From NCBI RefSeq assembly GCF_000243415.2, contig NZ_KI912270.1, positions 4,402,001-4,466,000 of the forward strand: DNA of 64,000 nt, written 5' to 3'. The DNA is from Mycolicibacterium tusciae JS617 (lineage in GTDB: Bacteria; Actinomycetota; Actinomycetes; Mycobacteriales; Mycobacteriaceae). The notes beneath the pieces are model-generated. The model saw nothing but the letters and a program-made list of their open reading frames with translations. It did no database searches and was not told the DNA's origin. The translations under genes were made by a program, and so were the position numbers. Positions 26,855 through 34,817 of this stretch are shown here, one piece after another (the first letter of the stretch is position 1; each line of letters begins with the position of its first letter).

Positions 26855-28045
26855 ATGATCAGGAACAAATCTCGCGCCCGGCGCCTCACGCGCGCCGGGG
26901 CGGTCCTCGCGCTGCTGGTGGCGGCCTGCGCGCCGCCCGGCCCCACCGATACCGACGCCGACGCCACGTCGCCCCCGCTGGTGCAGAAGTCCACACAGCC
27001 CGACGAGGATCCGGCGGGCTTCGACCTCGATGCGCTGATCGCGGCGGCGCGCACCGAGCCCGGAATCACGGTCTACGACCAAACCACCAAGGTCGTCGCC
27101 ACCGCCGAGGCCTTCGCCGCCAAGTACGGGCTCGAGGCCACCGGGGTGAAGGTCGAGCTCGGAGCCATCGACAAGGTGTTGAAGGAGAACCAGTCCGGCA
27201 ACGTCATCGGTGATGTCGTCATCAACGAAGACCTCCCCACGTACGCCGTCGAGTTGCTGGATCAGGGCGTCCTCGTCAACTGGGTTCCCGGGGACATGAA
27301 GGATTCGATCAAACCCGAGGATCAGTACCCACTGATCGTTCACTACGGTCCGATGGGCTGGGTCTACAACAACCAGACCTACTCGAGCTGCCCGGTATCC
27401 AACATCTGGCAGCTCACCGACGAAGAGTTCGATGGCCGCGTCGCAATCGCCGACCCACTGAGCAACGCCAAATACTCCTACTGGTTCAACACGATGGCCC
27501 TCAACGACGAAGCCGCACTACGGAGCGCCTACAAGGAGCACTTCGGTACGGAACTGACCACGGACCAGCCCGATGCCGCTCACGAGTGGGTGAAACGTTT
27601 CGCACAGAACAATCCCAAGCTCACCCGTAATGACGAGGAAGTCTCCGAAGCCGTCGGGGCCCCCGGCCAGCAGGAGCCGAGCTTCGGCCCTATCTCCATG
27701 GCGAAGTTCCGCAACAACGCCCAGAAGGGCTACCACTTGTCTCTCTGCGACGGCATGAAACCTTGGGCGCTGCAGTCATTCCCGTCGGGAATAGCGTACG
27801 CGTCGAAGACGGACAGCCCCAATGCCGCCAAGCTCTACATCCACTACATGCTGACCGAGGAGGGCTTCGCCATTCAGCTCGCCGACGGCAAGCCCGCCGC
27901 GAATTCCCAGATACCCGCACCGGACGACCCGTCCAACGTGAAGGACTTTCTGGACCAGATGGCGCCGTTCCCCAGCGCCGACCTCGTCAGTGACTATCGC
28001 ACCAAGTCCGAGTGGGAGGACTTCTGGCGCAGTTCGTACAGCTGA
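26855..28045 (+). CDS. ABC importer substrate-binding lipoprotein
   Basis: A 396-residue extracytoplasmic binding protein. AAGGAGA lies just before ATG 26855. A basic n-region and hydrophobic stretch end in the lipobox LVAAC, so the mature protein is probably a lipoprotein. The fold resembles the iron/AEP-binding periplasmic protein class: GITVYDQTTKVV at the start of the mature domain, GDVVINEDLP, GPMGWVYNNQTY and a closing WEDFWRSSYS. Two Cys (SSCPVS and LSLCDGM) are present in the mature domain. The ligand is unknown; iron, phosphonate and small organic acids remain possible. Confidence 0.85.
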   Translation: MIRNKSRARRLTRAGAVLALLVAACAPPGPTDTDADATSPPLVQKSTQPDEDPAGFDLDALIAAARTEPGITVYDQTTKVVATAEAFAAKYGLEATGVKVELGAIDKVLKENQSGNVIGDVVINEDLPTYAVELLDQGVLVNWVPGDMKDSIKPEDQYPLIVHYGPMGWVYNNQTYSSCPVSNIWQLTDEEFDGRVAIADPLSNAKYSYWFNTMALNDEAALRSAYKEHFGTELTTDQPDAAHEWVKRFAQNNPKLTRNDEEVSEAVGAPGQQEPSFGPISMAKFRNNAQKGYHLSLCDGMKPWALQSFPSGIAYASKTDSPNAAKLYIHYMLTEEGFAIQLADGKPAANSQIPAPDDPSNVKDFLDQMAPFPSADLVSDYRTKSEWEDFWRSSYS

Positions 28046-28121
28046 CGGCGGGAGCCGGCGTCCACGTGGCTGAAGGCCGTGCGGCTCGCTGGCGTGAAGG
28101 TGCTCGCAGAGCGGCTCGCGC

Positions 28122-29174
28122 TTACGGATTATTCGATTTGTCGAATCGTTGGCGTTGCCGAACCCCATATGCGGCCGCCTTGACGGCCTCGTCATCCTCC
28201 AATCCCGATCCGAGGGCACCGCCTAATGTTGCGATCGCCGCAACCAGCCAGGCCATCATCAGCAAGGTTGAGGGGCCGACGGGATGGCCGATGTTGTCGG
28301 CGACCAACTGCGGCGGCAGCACCCACCAGGCGGTCACCAGCAGCAGGATGAACAGCCCGATGTGGAGAATGGCGACGCCAACTGTCAGGGTGACGACAGT
28401 GGCTGCGTTGTACAACACCGCGCGTTCACGTTCGTCGGCCGAATGCGGCCGTTCCCACAATTCGTGGTCGAGGACGAGCCATGCGATCATCGCTGCGCTC
28501 GCCAAGATCGTCGCCGCGCTCAACCGCCAGGGGCCCATGGTGTCGGACAACTGCCAAATCGTCGGATACGCAAGGCTCACCGCCCCAGCGGCGAACGCGG
28601 CCATCAACACCTTGGACAAACCGGCAGCCAATCGCCACGGGCGGTTGGCGTAAACCATGCCTATCAGAAGCTTCAGGCGCGCCGGGCCTGCCGGCGCAAT
28701 GTAGCGGACAACATCGTCCTCCTGTGTCCGCGTGAACCGCTTCACAGATCGGTGTTCCTTGTCCGACTGGTAAGTCACCTCGGCTACGACTGTCTGCGCC
28801 AACTTCTGCACCCGGCGACCGATAAACAAACCGCCCACTCCAGGGATGGAAATCAGTCCGAACCGGTTACTCAGGCTGATGTCTGCAATCACCGGCGTCG
28901 TCCCCAGACGTCGTGGCAGATCGGTCAGGTAGATGACGATGTCCTCGGTCTCACCAGCCGGGTCAACGGTGCGGATTACGTCTAAGACCTCGGCATGCTC
29001 ATCTACCGGATAGGAGTCGCGTCGAACAGACACGTCCCAATCGCCCTCCGCGCCAGCATCATCCGCCAGCGCACTCGGGAGCGAATCAGAAAGACGTTCG
29101 GCGATCGCCGCCGGAGCACCGGGATCGGCGACCAACAAGATGGATGACGCGGGCCCTGTCATTGCGTCCGGCAT
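28122..29174 (-). CDS. Hypothetical membrane protein (350 aa)
   Basis: I do not recognise a named family. The first 160 residues are soluble: a Rossmann-like beginning SSILLVADPGAP, then IVIYLTDLPRR. The C-terminal half carries four or five hydrophobic segments (near residues 185-205, 215-235, 262-282, 305-325). The tail is charged (EDDEAVKAAAYGVRQRQRF). The second Met (residue 5, MTGPASS) is an alternative start. It ends 77 bases from the ABC operon end, in convergent orientation. Confidence 0.7.
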   Translation of the reverse strand: MPDAMTGPASSILLVADPGAPAAIAERLSDSLPSALADDAGAEGDWDVSVRRDSYPVDEHAEVLDVIRTVDPAGETEDIVIYLTDLPRRLGTTPVIADISLSNRFGLISIPGVGGLFIGRRVQKLAQTVVAEVTYQSDKEHRSVKRFTRTQEDDVVRYIAPAGPARLKLLIGMVYANRPWRLAAGLSKVLMAAFAAGAVSLAYPTIWQLSDTMGPWRLSAATILASAAMIAWLVLDHELWERPHSADERERAVLYNAATVVTLTVGVAILHIGLFILLLVTAWWVLPPQLVADNIGHPVGPSTLLMMAWLVAAIATLGGALGSGLEDDEAVKAAAYGVRQRQRFDKSNNP

Positions 29175-29377
29175 ACCCCGGTGGCCCAGACCGCCAAACG
29201 TCTCTGGTGGCGTCCATGTCGATCGGTCACCGAGCGGGCGACGGCCCAGATCAGGTCCCGCCTACGACAAGCCGGTCGTCATAGGTCGAATCAACTGTGC
29301 TACACCGTAATTCAATACTGACCGCCTGTGTCGTCTCCCGCAGTTGGCCGCACGAACGCCGGTTCCTGACTGCAGTA

Positions 29378-30109
29378 TCACCGAGCCGCAGCGTGTCCGA
29401 GATCGAACGCGCGCGGAGGACCGCTGAGGGTGGCCTTCGCTTCGGCGCTGAGCCGGTCCAGGATCTCGATTTCTCCGGCCTCGAGCCCGTCGAGAGCGAC
29501 CCTCGCAAGATCGGCCGGGTCGACCACGGACCCTTCGGGGAGCGCGATCCCGGCGGCTTCGGCGTAGTCGAACAGCGTCTGGGTGCCAATCAGCCCGGGC
29601 ACGAGGGCGGTGACGAGCGTTCCCTGGCCGGCAAGTTCGACCCGCACCCCATTGGTCAGCCCCCACTCCGCCGCTTTGGCGGCAGCGTAGGCAGTGTTGC
29701 CATCGACGGTGGTCCACGCCGCGGCCGACAGAACATTGAGGATGGCACCGCCGCCGTTACGAGCGAGGATCGGTGCGAACGCTCGGATCATCGCAAGCGC
29801 GCCATAGTAATTCGACTCCATCACCATTCGGATCGCGTCCAGGTCGCCGGTCACGAGGTTCCCGCCGGCGGTGAACGCGGCATTGTTGATCAACACATCG
29901 ACGTCACCGGCGAGCGCCGCTGCCGCGTCGACCGACGACTGATCGGTGATATCGAGGTGCACCACCTCGGCACCGGGAATGTCGACGAGTTCGGGGCGCC
30001 GGGCGGTCGCGTAGACCTTCGCCCCGCGTCGCAATAACTCGACGGCGAGGTGGTGGCCGAGTCCACGGTTGGTGCCGGTAACTAGTGCGGTCGCGCCGTT
30101 CAGTTGCAT
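29378..30109 (-). CDS. SDR-family oxidoreductase, TetR-regulated
   Basis: A 243-residue short-chain dehydrogenase with TGTNRGLG, INNAAF, Ser in LNVLSAAAW and the catalytic YAAAK. YATARRPE after strand 2 suggests NADP. ATG 30109 is preceded by GGAGG five bases upstream, which decides against the codon at 30121. The gene is divergent from a TetR gene, and two identical operators lie between them. A TTGACC/TATGTT promoter can be drawn on this strand (about 30182 and 30154) overlapping the operators. Confidence 0.9.
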   Translation of the reverse strand: MQLNGATALVTGTNRGLGHHLAVELLRRGAKVYATARRPELVDIPGAEVVHLDITDQSSVDAAAALAGDVDVLINNAAFTAGGNLVTGDLDAIRMVMESNYYGALAMIRAFAPILARNGGGAILNVLSAAAWTTVDGNTAYAAAKAAEWGLTNGVRVELAGQGTLVTALVPGLIGTQTLFDYAEAAGIALPEGSVVDPADLARVALDGLEAGEIEILDRLSAEAKATLSGPPRAFDLGHAAAR

Positions 30110-30125
30110 GCCTACCTCCATAAGA

Positions 30126-30139
30126 TGACCATGCGGTCA
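30126..30139. promoter_or_regulatory. TetR operator 1 (TGACCATGCGGTCA)
   Basis: The 14-base site TGACC-ATGC-GGTCA has five-base perfect arms. It lies 17 bases upstream of the SDR start, so it would block that transcript at or after its start point. The same 14 bases recur exactly 42 bases away. Confidence 0.85.
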
Positions 30140-30167
30140 TGTTGACTTTAGGAACATAACCGCAAAA

Positions 30168-30181
30168 TGACCATGCGGTCA
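30168..30181. promoter_or_regulatory. TetR operator 2 (identical TGACCATGCGGTCA)
   Basis: This is an exact copy of operator 1, spaced 42 bases centre to centre (four helical turns). It lies directly upstream of the TetR -10 hexamer and over the -35 region of the SDR promoter, so binding would repress both genes. Confidence 0.85.
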
Positions 30182-30186
30182 ACTTG

Positions 30187-30192
30187 TAGAAT
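30187..30192 (+). promoter_or_regulatory. -10 element TAGAAT of a probable leaderless TetR transcript
   Basis: TAGAAT matches the mycobacterial TANNNT -10 motif and ends six bases before the GTG start at 30199. Transcription would therefore begin at or within a base of the start codon, and no ribosome site precedes the gene. This is the usual layout of a leaderless mRNA. Confidence 0.65.
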
Positions 30193-30198
30193 TCGCCT

Positions 30199-30801
30199 GT
30201 GCCCCCACCTGCCCGCCCGCTGCGTTCCGATGCGGTACGGAACCGCGAATCGCTGCTGGCTGCAGCCGAGGATGAATTCGCAGCGCGGGGCTTGGATGCC
30301 TCGGTCGCCGACATCGCCCGCCGGGCGGGGGTCGCAAAAGGGACGGTTTTCCGTCATTTCGCGACGAAGGAAGAGCTGATCGCCGCTGTCGTCGCACGGT
30401 ATGTGACGGAGTTGAGAGACGTTGCCCGACGGCTGCTGGATTCACCCGAGCCGGGGGCTGCGCTTCTGGAGTTCCTGACGGTGGCCGCGGACCAGCGCCA
30501 CCAACGCGACCTGACCATCGTGATGTCGGCGAGCGCTGACGACCCGAACGTGCTGCAGCTTCGGGACGACCTACACGCGGGCGTCGTAGCGTTGGTTGAC
30601 CGGGCGCGCGACAGCGGCGCCATTCGGCGGGACATCACCGGAACGGATGTCTTCGTGCTGATATGCGCCCCAGTTCACGCGGTCGAGTATCTGTCCGCGC
30701 CTCCCCCAGATCTATGGCGGCGATATCTCGCCATCATCTTCGATGGCTTTCGTCCTGAAGGCGCCAGCCCACTGCCGCAACCTGCGCCGAGCTGGCCCTG
30801 A
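30199..30801 (+). CDS. TetR-family transcriptional regulator
   Basis: A 200-residue repressor starting at GTG 30199. The helix-turn-helix is AEDEFAARGLDASVADIARR plus AGVAKGTVFRHFATKEELI. The C-terminal region contains ADDPNVLQLRDDL, common in SDR-linked TetR proteins of actinobacteria. It is divergent from the SDR gene, with twin operators between them, so autoregulation and SDR repression are likely. The ligand is unknown. Confidence 0.9.
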   Translation: MPPPARPLRSDAVRNRESLLAAAEDEFAARGLDASVADIARRAGVAKGTVFRHFATKEELIAAVVARYVTELRDVARRLLDSPEPGAALLEFLTVAADQRHQRDLTIVMSASADDPNVLQLRDDLHAGVVALVDRARDSGAIRRDITGTDVFVLICAPVHAVEYLSAPPPDLWRRYLAIIFDGFRPEGASPLPQPAPSWP

Positions 30802-30879
30802 GCACCCGGGCGGCATCCCAGACCTCCCAGCACTACGTCGTGCCCTCAACGTGGCCCACGAACACCGACATACCGTTGT

Positions 30880-30930
30880 GAAGTACCCCAGGTTTCGTTC
30901 CTATGTGGTTGCGAGGGCCGGGGGTACTTC
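30880..30930. other. Long-armed inverted repeat GAAGTACCCC...GGGGTACTTC in a convergent intergenic gap
   Basis: Ten-base perfect arms at 30880-30889 and 30921-30930 enclose 31 bases. The gap 30802-31090 separates the ends of the convergent TetR and FGGY genes; a bidirectional transcription-stop hairpin is plausible although there is no T-tract. Nothing else is visible in this gap. Confidence 0.5.
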
Positions 30931-31090
30931 AGCCGCACAGTTTGTCGACGTGCCGCTCAACGGGACGGCGGCGACAAAAGCGGATGGCCCGCTTCGCCCA
31001 CCGCCAGGCACCACACGACGGCAAACGGGACACCGCGGAACACACTGCAGCTACGGGGAAGGGAGGGCAACAAACCTTTCGCACCCGCGT

Positions 31091-32566
31091 TTACTGGTTC
31101 GCTCCCTTTCGAGCGTGCGAGGCGGTCCTGTCGTCGAGCCATCCCCGCGCCGTCAGCGCCTCGACGAAATCGCCGTAGCGTTGAAGCAACACCGGAGCTC
31201 GAGTCGGGTCAGGTGTGAGTTCGAGATAACTTCGCACCATGCTGCGCGCAGCCTCGACGACAGATCGTCCTGCAAGTGTTGAAGCCAAGACCGCCATACC
31301 CATCGCTGGTTCCGCTTGGGCGGGCAGTCGGACCGATCTTCCAATCAGATCAACGCGAAGCTGCGACCAGTAACGGTTGCGGGTGCCACCGCCAGTCATC
31401 GTCAGCGGGCCGTCTGTGGACGCCCCAAGCAGGTCGAGGTAGTCGATGCAGAGCCGCTCGACACATGCCACCCCCAGCAATAGCGCCGCGAACATCGCCG
31501 CATCGTCGCGAGCGTCGCCGATAACAAACGCTTCCGCGTTGCGCGACACGAACGGGAACCGTTCTGCCCTCGCCACTAGCGGATAAGCCACGGGACCCAC
31601 AGGCATTCGCTCCGCTTGAGCAGTCAGTACATCCAGATCCTTGTCGCCGAACCGCTGCGCAATGACCCCCGCGCCGCTGTTTGACGCCGCGCCCGGTAGC
31701 CAGGTGTCGTTCGGTCCGCGATGACAGTAAACAACTCCGTTCGGGTCGCGGATCAGCCGTTTCGAGACGCCTTTGAGCACGAGCGTGGTGCCCAACACCG
31801 AGTTCCACGACCCCGCTTCGACGGCGCCGGCGCCCAGTTGTGCCGCGCACCCGTCGGTCATGCCGGCCACCACCGGTGTACCAGCGGGAATCCCGGTGAG
31901 AGACGCCGCCGCCGCGCTTACGACACCGAGAACGGTTCCCGGGCGAACCACCTCCGGCAACATGCTCGGTGGCACACCGAGGCGGTCGAAAACCTCGTCG
32001 GGCCATTGCTCCTCGATCACGTCATAGCCCGACTTCAGGGCGTTGGTGGTGTCGGTGGCGACGGGATGTCCTATCAGCCGAGCGGTGATCAGGTCAGCCT
32101 GATGGCACAGCCGCAGATCGCCTGTCGTTAGCTCCGGCCGGTGCCGCAGCAACCAAATGAGCTTGGGCAGAGCCCACGATGGCTGCATTCGGAAATAGCC
32201 AAGCGAAGCCCATACCGGTTCCCCTGCCTCGTCAACGAGACGGGCCTCTTCCGTTGCACGGGCATCGTCATACATCAGACCGGCGGTCCGTGGGCGTCCC
32301 GCCTGATCGGTGAGCAGAATGGTTCCCGACGTCGCATCGACGGCGAGCCCGGCGACGGCACCGCCATCGAGACCGTTCAGAGCTGCGATGGATGCCTCAA
32401 CCACCGCCTCCCACCATCGCTCGGGATCTTGTTCATGTCGCCGACCCCGGCGTTGACCACTAAGCGCGGTCGAGCCGGATCCGGCCACCTGCCCGTCATC
32501 GTCGATGGCAAACACACGGACGCTCTGGGTGCCCACGTCTATCCCGAGCCATAACCGGTCGTACAC
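31091..32566 (-). CDS. FGGY-family carbohydrate kinase (xylulokinase/pentulose kinase-like)
   Basis: A 491-residue sugar kinase beginning WLGIDVGTQSVRVFAID at GTG 32566, with AAGGA eight bases before it. Family marks include HEQDPERWWEA, AVDATSGTILLTD, the catalytic-Asp loop VAGMTDGCAAQLG and the adenosine motif TGGGTRNRYW. It would make a pentulose or polyol phosphate; if xylulose, the product would feed the pentose-phosphate enzymes encoded further right. It is only about 40% complete in motif identity to the first FGGY gene by eye and is not a duplicate. Confidence 0.85.
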   Translation of the reverse strand: MYDRLWLGIDVGTQSVRVFAIDDDGQVAGSGSTALSGQRRGRRHEQDPERWWEAVVEASIAALNGLDGGAVAGLAVDATSGTILLTDQAGRPRTAGLMYDDARATEEARLVDEAGEPVWASLGYFRMQPSWALPKLIWLLRHRPELTTGDLRLCHQADLITARLIGHPVATDTTNALKSGYDVIEEQWPDEVFDRLGVPPSMLPEVVRPGTVLGVVSAAAASLTGIPAGTPVVAGMTDGCAAQLGAGAVEAGSWNSVLGTTLVLKGVSKRLIRDPNGVVYCHRGPNDTWLPGAASNSGAGVIAQRFGDKDLDVLTAQAERMPVGPVAYPLVARAERFPFVSRNAEAFVIGDARDDAAMFAALLLGVACVERLCIDYLDLLGASTDGPLTMTGGGTRNRYWSQLRVDLIGRSVRLPAQAEPAMGMAVLASTLAGRSVVEAARSMVRSYLELTPDPTRAPVLLQRYGDFVEALTARGWLDDRTASHARKGANQ

Positions 32567-32998
32567 GACTGAGGTCCTTCGCTTTCGAACAAATCCCGCC
32601 GAGCTCAGCGCTGGACGACCACGATATTCACGCAACGCCACCGCTCGACCAGCAGTCCGCCAAAGTCAGGTAACCACCGGGGATCAAGCCCAAATCCTTC
32701 GCGCGCCATGAGCTCCGGTTTCCCGGTGGTAGGCCAATCAACCTGACTTCCACCCTCCTGGGGGATGGCGGGCCTTGTCAGTCTCGTAAGAGTTAGCTGC
32801 GTGCTTTGGCTACGCGCGACGGCGCATCTCGCGCAGCCTCGATTCGAGGGACGGTGATGTCCATCCGCAGCGACGGACCCAGCAGCGCGATCACGCCGAC
32901 CCGCGAACAACAACAGGCCCGCAAAGTCAACCTCCCAATCGCAAATACGCATTCGGATATATCGAACTTCCGGAAAGAAAAATAAGAGACGAAGACTG
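32567..32998. other. Gene-free interval with possible remnant of a regulator
   Basis: No intact gene is seen. On the minus strand around 32810-32915 a short open stretch reads VGVIALLGPSLRMDIT and ends in a stop, vaguely like the C-terminus of an IclR-type regulator, which often accompany sugar kinases. The match is too short to be sure. The interval ends at the target duplication of the IS3 element. Confidence 0.3.
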
Positions 32999-33078
32999 TG
33001 AGGTGAGCCCGTCGTAGTGGTCCAGTCATTGTGGGACTCTGTTGCCCGGTGTTCGGGCGAGGAAGAATCAACAACGAC

Positions 33079-33366
33079 ATGGCATCGAACAAGCGCCGGC
33101 GGCATACGCCGGATCAGATCATCCGCAAGCTCGCCGAGGGCAACAAGCTCCTGGGGGCCGGCCAGGAGCTCGACGAGGTGTGCCGACACCTGCAGATCGC
33201 GGAGTCGACGTGGCATCGCTGGCTTGCCCAGTACGGCGGCATGAAAGCCAACGAGGCCAAACGGCTCAAAGAACTCGAGGCCGAGAACACCCGATTGAAG
33301 AAGTTGGTCGCCAACCAGGCCCTCGACATCGACATGCTCAAGGAGATCTCGGCGGGAAACTTCTGA
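33079..33366 (+). CDS. IS3-family OrfA (helix-turn-helix/leucine-zipper subunit)
   Basis: A 95-residue protein with an N-terminal DNA-binding helix-turn-helix (RRHTPDQIIRKLAEG, then VCRHLQIAESTWHRW) and a C-terminal Leu-zipper-like helix (KRLKELEAENTRLKKLV) for oligomerisation. It ends in TGA at 33364-33366, just after the slippery heptamer. ATG 33079 is the first start fitting the family. Confidence 0.92.
   Translation: MASNKRRRHTPDQIIRKLAEGNKLLGAGQELDEVCRHLQIAESTWHRWLAQYGGMKANEAKRLKELEAENTRLKKLVANQALDIDMLKEISAGNF
33354..33360 (+). promoter_or_regulatory. Programmed -1 frameshift heptamer GGGAAAC
   Basis: The zero-frame reading is G GGA AAC followed by TTC TGA; slipping back one base gives GGG AAA and continues with CTT CTG ACC into OrfB. 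This X XXY YYZ heptamer is the classical -1 site used to make the OrfAB transposase. Confidence 0.82.
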
Positions 33367-34217
33367 CCCCGAACCGCAAGCGCCGCGCCGTCACGGCGCT
33401 GCGCGACCGGTTCGGGGTTTCCGAGCGCCGCGCCTGCACAGTGGTTGGCCTGCACCGTTCCACGATGCGCCTGACACCGCCGCCGATCACCACCGAGGAG
33501 GCCGAGTTGCGCGCCTGGCTGCGCCGGTTCTCCACTGACCGGCCCCGCTGGGGATGGCGGCGGGCAGCCAAGATGGCCCGCCGAGCCGGCTGGCAGGTCA
33601 ACAACAAGCGCATCCGTCGTCTGTGGCGCGAGGAGGGCCTCCGCGTCCCGCAGCGCCGCAAGAAGAAGCGTCTGACCGGTATCGGTATCGCCGTGGGCGC
33701 GATGTCACCGATTCGTCCGAACGTCATCTGGGCGATGGACTTCCAGTTCGACACCACCGCCGATGGCCGCACCTTGAAGATGTTGAACGTCATCGACGAG
33801 TTCACCCGCGAAGCCCTCGCGATCGAAGTCGATCGTGGCATCGACGCCGACGGCGTCGTCGACGTGCTGGATCGCCTGGCTCTGCACCACGGTGCGCCGC
33901 ACTACGTGCGCTTCGACAACGGTCCCGAGTTCGTGGCCCACGCGGTCAGTGATTGGTGCCGATTCAACAGTGCTGGTTCACTTTTCATCGATCCGGGCTC
34001 GCCTTGGCAGAACGCCTGGATCGAGTCGTTCAACGGCAGGCTTCGTGATGAACTGCTCAACTCATGGCGCTTCGACTCGCTCCTGGAAGCCCGCGTGATC
34101 ATCGAGGACTGGCGGGTCGACTACAACGCCAACAGGCCCCACTCCGCCCATGGCGAGCTCACCCCTGCCGAGTTCGCTCTACAGTGGACCACGACCCACC
34201 AACCCCAAGTCGCATAG
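33360..34217 (+). CDS. IS3-family transposase OrfB (made as OrfAB by -1 frameshift)
   Basis: About 285 residues of DDE integrase. An HTH_21 segment (RAWLRRFSTDRPRWGWRRA) precedes the core, with Asp in WAMDFQF, Asp in RFDNGPEF and Glu in NAWIESFNGRLRDE. There is no good start codon of its own near the beginning; expression probably needs slippage at 33354-33360 from OrfA. The stop is 29 bases from the right end of the element. Confidence 0.92.
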   Translation, partial: LLTPNRKRRAVTALRDRFGVSERRACTVVGLHRSTMRLTPPPITTEEAELRAWLRRFSTDRPRWGWRRAAKMARRAGWQVNNKRIRRLWREEGLRVPQRRKKKRLTGIGIAVGAMSPIRPNVIWAMDFQFDTTADGRTLKMLNVIDEFTREALAIEVDRGIDADGVVDVLDRLALHHGAPHYVRFDNGPEFVAHAVSDWCRFNSAGSLFIDPGSPWQNAWIESFNGRLRDELLNSWRFDSLLEARVIIEDWRVDYNANRPHSAHGELTPAEFALQWTTTHQPQVA

Positions 34218-34348
34218 CGACTGGACCACCAAACGGGTCCCCCTCAACTGTAGCGACTCCGAAACCATCGGAACACACCGATTGATTTCCGTCGGGTGTG
34301 AAAATCACCAGTTTGCCAGCCTGACCCGCCGAAGCGAGGAAACATTTC

Positions 34349-34528
34349 GTGACCACCGTCAAAGAAGTCACCGCCCTGACTCGCCCAAACCATCCCGACG
34401 ATTGGATGCGCCACGGCCCCGGCGACGCGCACTGGATCGGCCCTGGCAGCTTCGTGTTGTCGGTCGGTCACAGCAGCCTGACGCCGTACATCCAGCTATA
34501 CCTGGGGACCCGGGACGAGTCGCCGTGA
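34349..34528 (+). pseudogene. Transketolase N-terminal fragment (59 codons), internally deleted and truncated
   Basis: GAGGA precedes GTG 34349. Residues 1-19 (VTTVKEVTALTRPNHPDDW) match the start of mycobacterial-type transketolase. The next part jumps to HWIGPGSFVLSVGHSSLTPY and IQLYLG, which in the full enzyme lies some 40 residues further on, skipping the thiamine-site GHPG region. The frame then ends in TRDESP and a stop that overlaps the next GTG. A full enzyme has about 700 residues, so this is a remnant with no activity. Transketolase would belong with the epimerase, FBPase and PRK genes to the right. Confidence 0.72.
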
Positions 34529-34817
34529 TCAATGCATCGCTACCGACGGACTGCCAATCGATACGGGTGCTCACCGCGATCGATGGATCCCAGGTGCCAG
34601 TAACAGTGTCCGGTCCGGTCAAGGGCCGTGTAGTCATCATCTTTGAGCAGGCGCCGTGCAACGGACAGTATTACGACATCGTGCGCGAGCGCCTGCACGT
34701 TGCTGCGTTCCGCACGGTCGTTATTCCCGCGCACCCTGGGCTGACCTCAAAGTCGATCGTCGGGTTTCTCAACCAGCTAAAGATCCCAGGTGGGCTGCTC
34801 GTGGCCGACGCGGCGCT

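Larger units (their letters stand above)
32999..34246 (+). mobile_element. IS3-family insertion sequence (1248 bp)
   Basis: The ends are imperfect inverted repeats: left TGAGGTGAGCCCGT from 32999 and right (minus strand) TGAGGGGGACCCGT from 34246, both followed by GTGGTCCAGTC. A 4-bp duplication ACTG flanks it at 32995-32998 and 34247-34250. The two overlapping frames and the frameshift site are as in IS3 elements; the terminal sequence and 4-bp duplication suggest the IS407-like group. All parts look intact. Confidence 0.92.
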
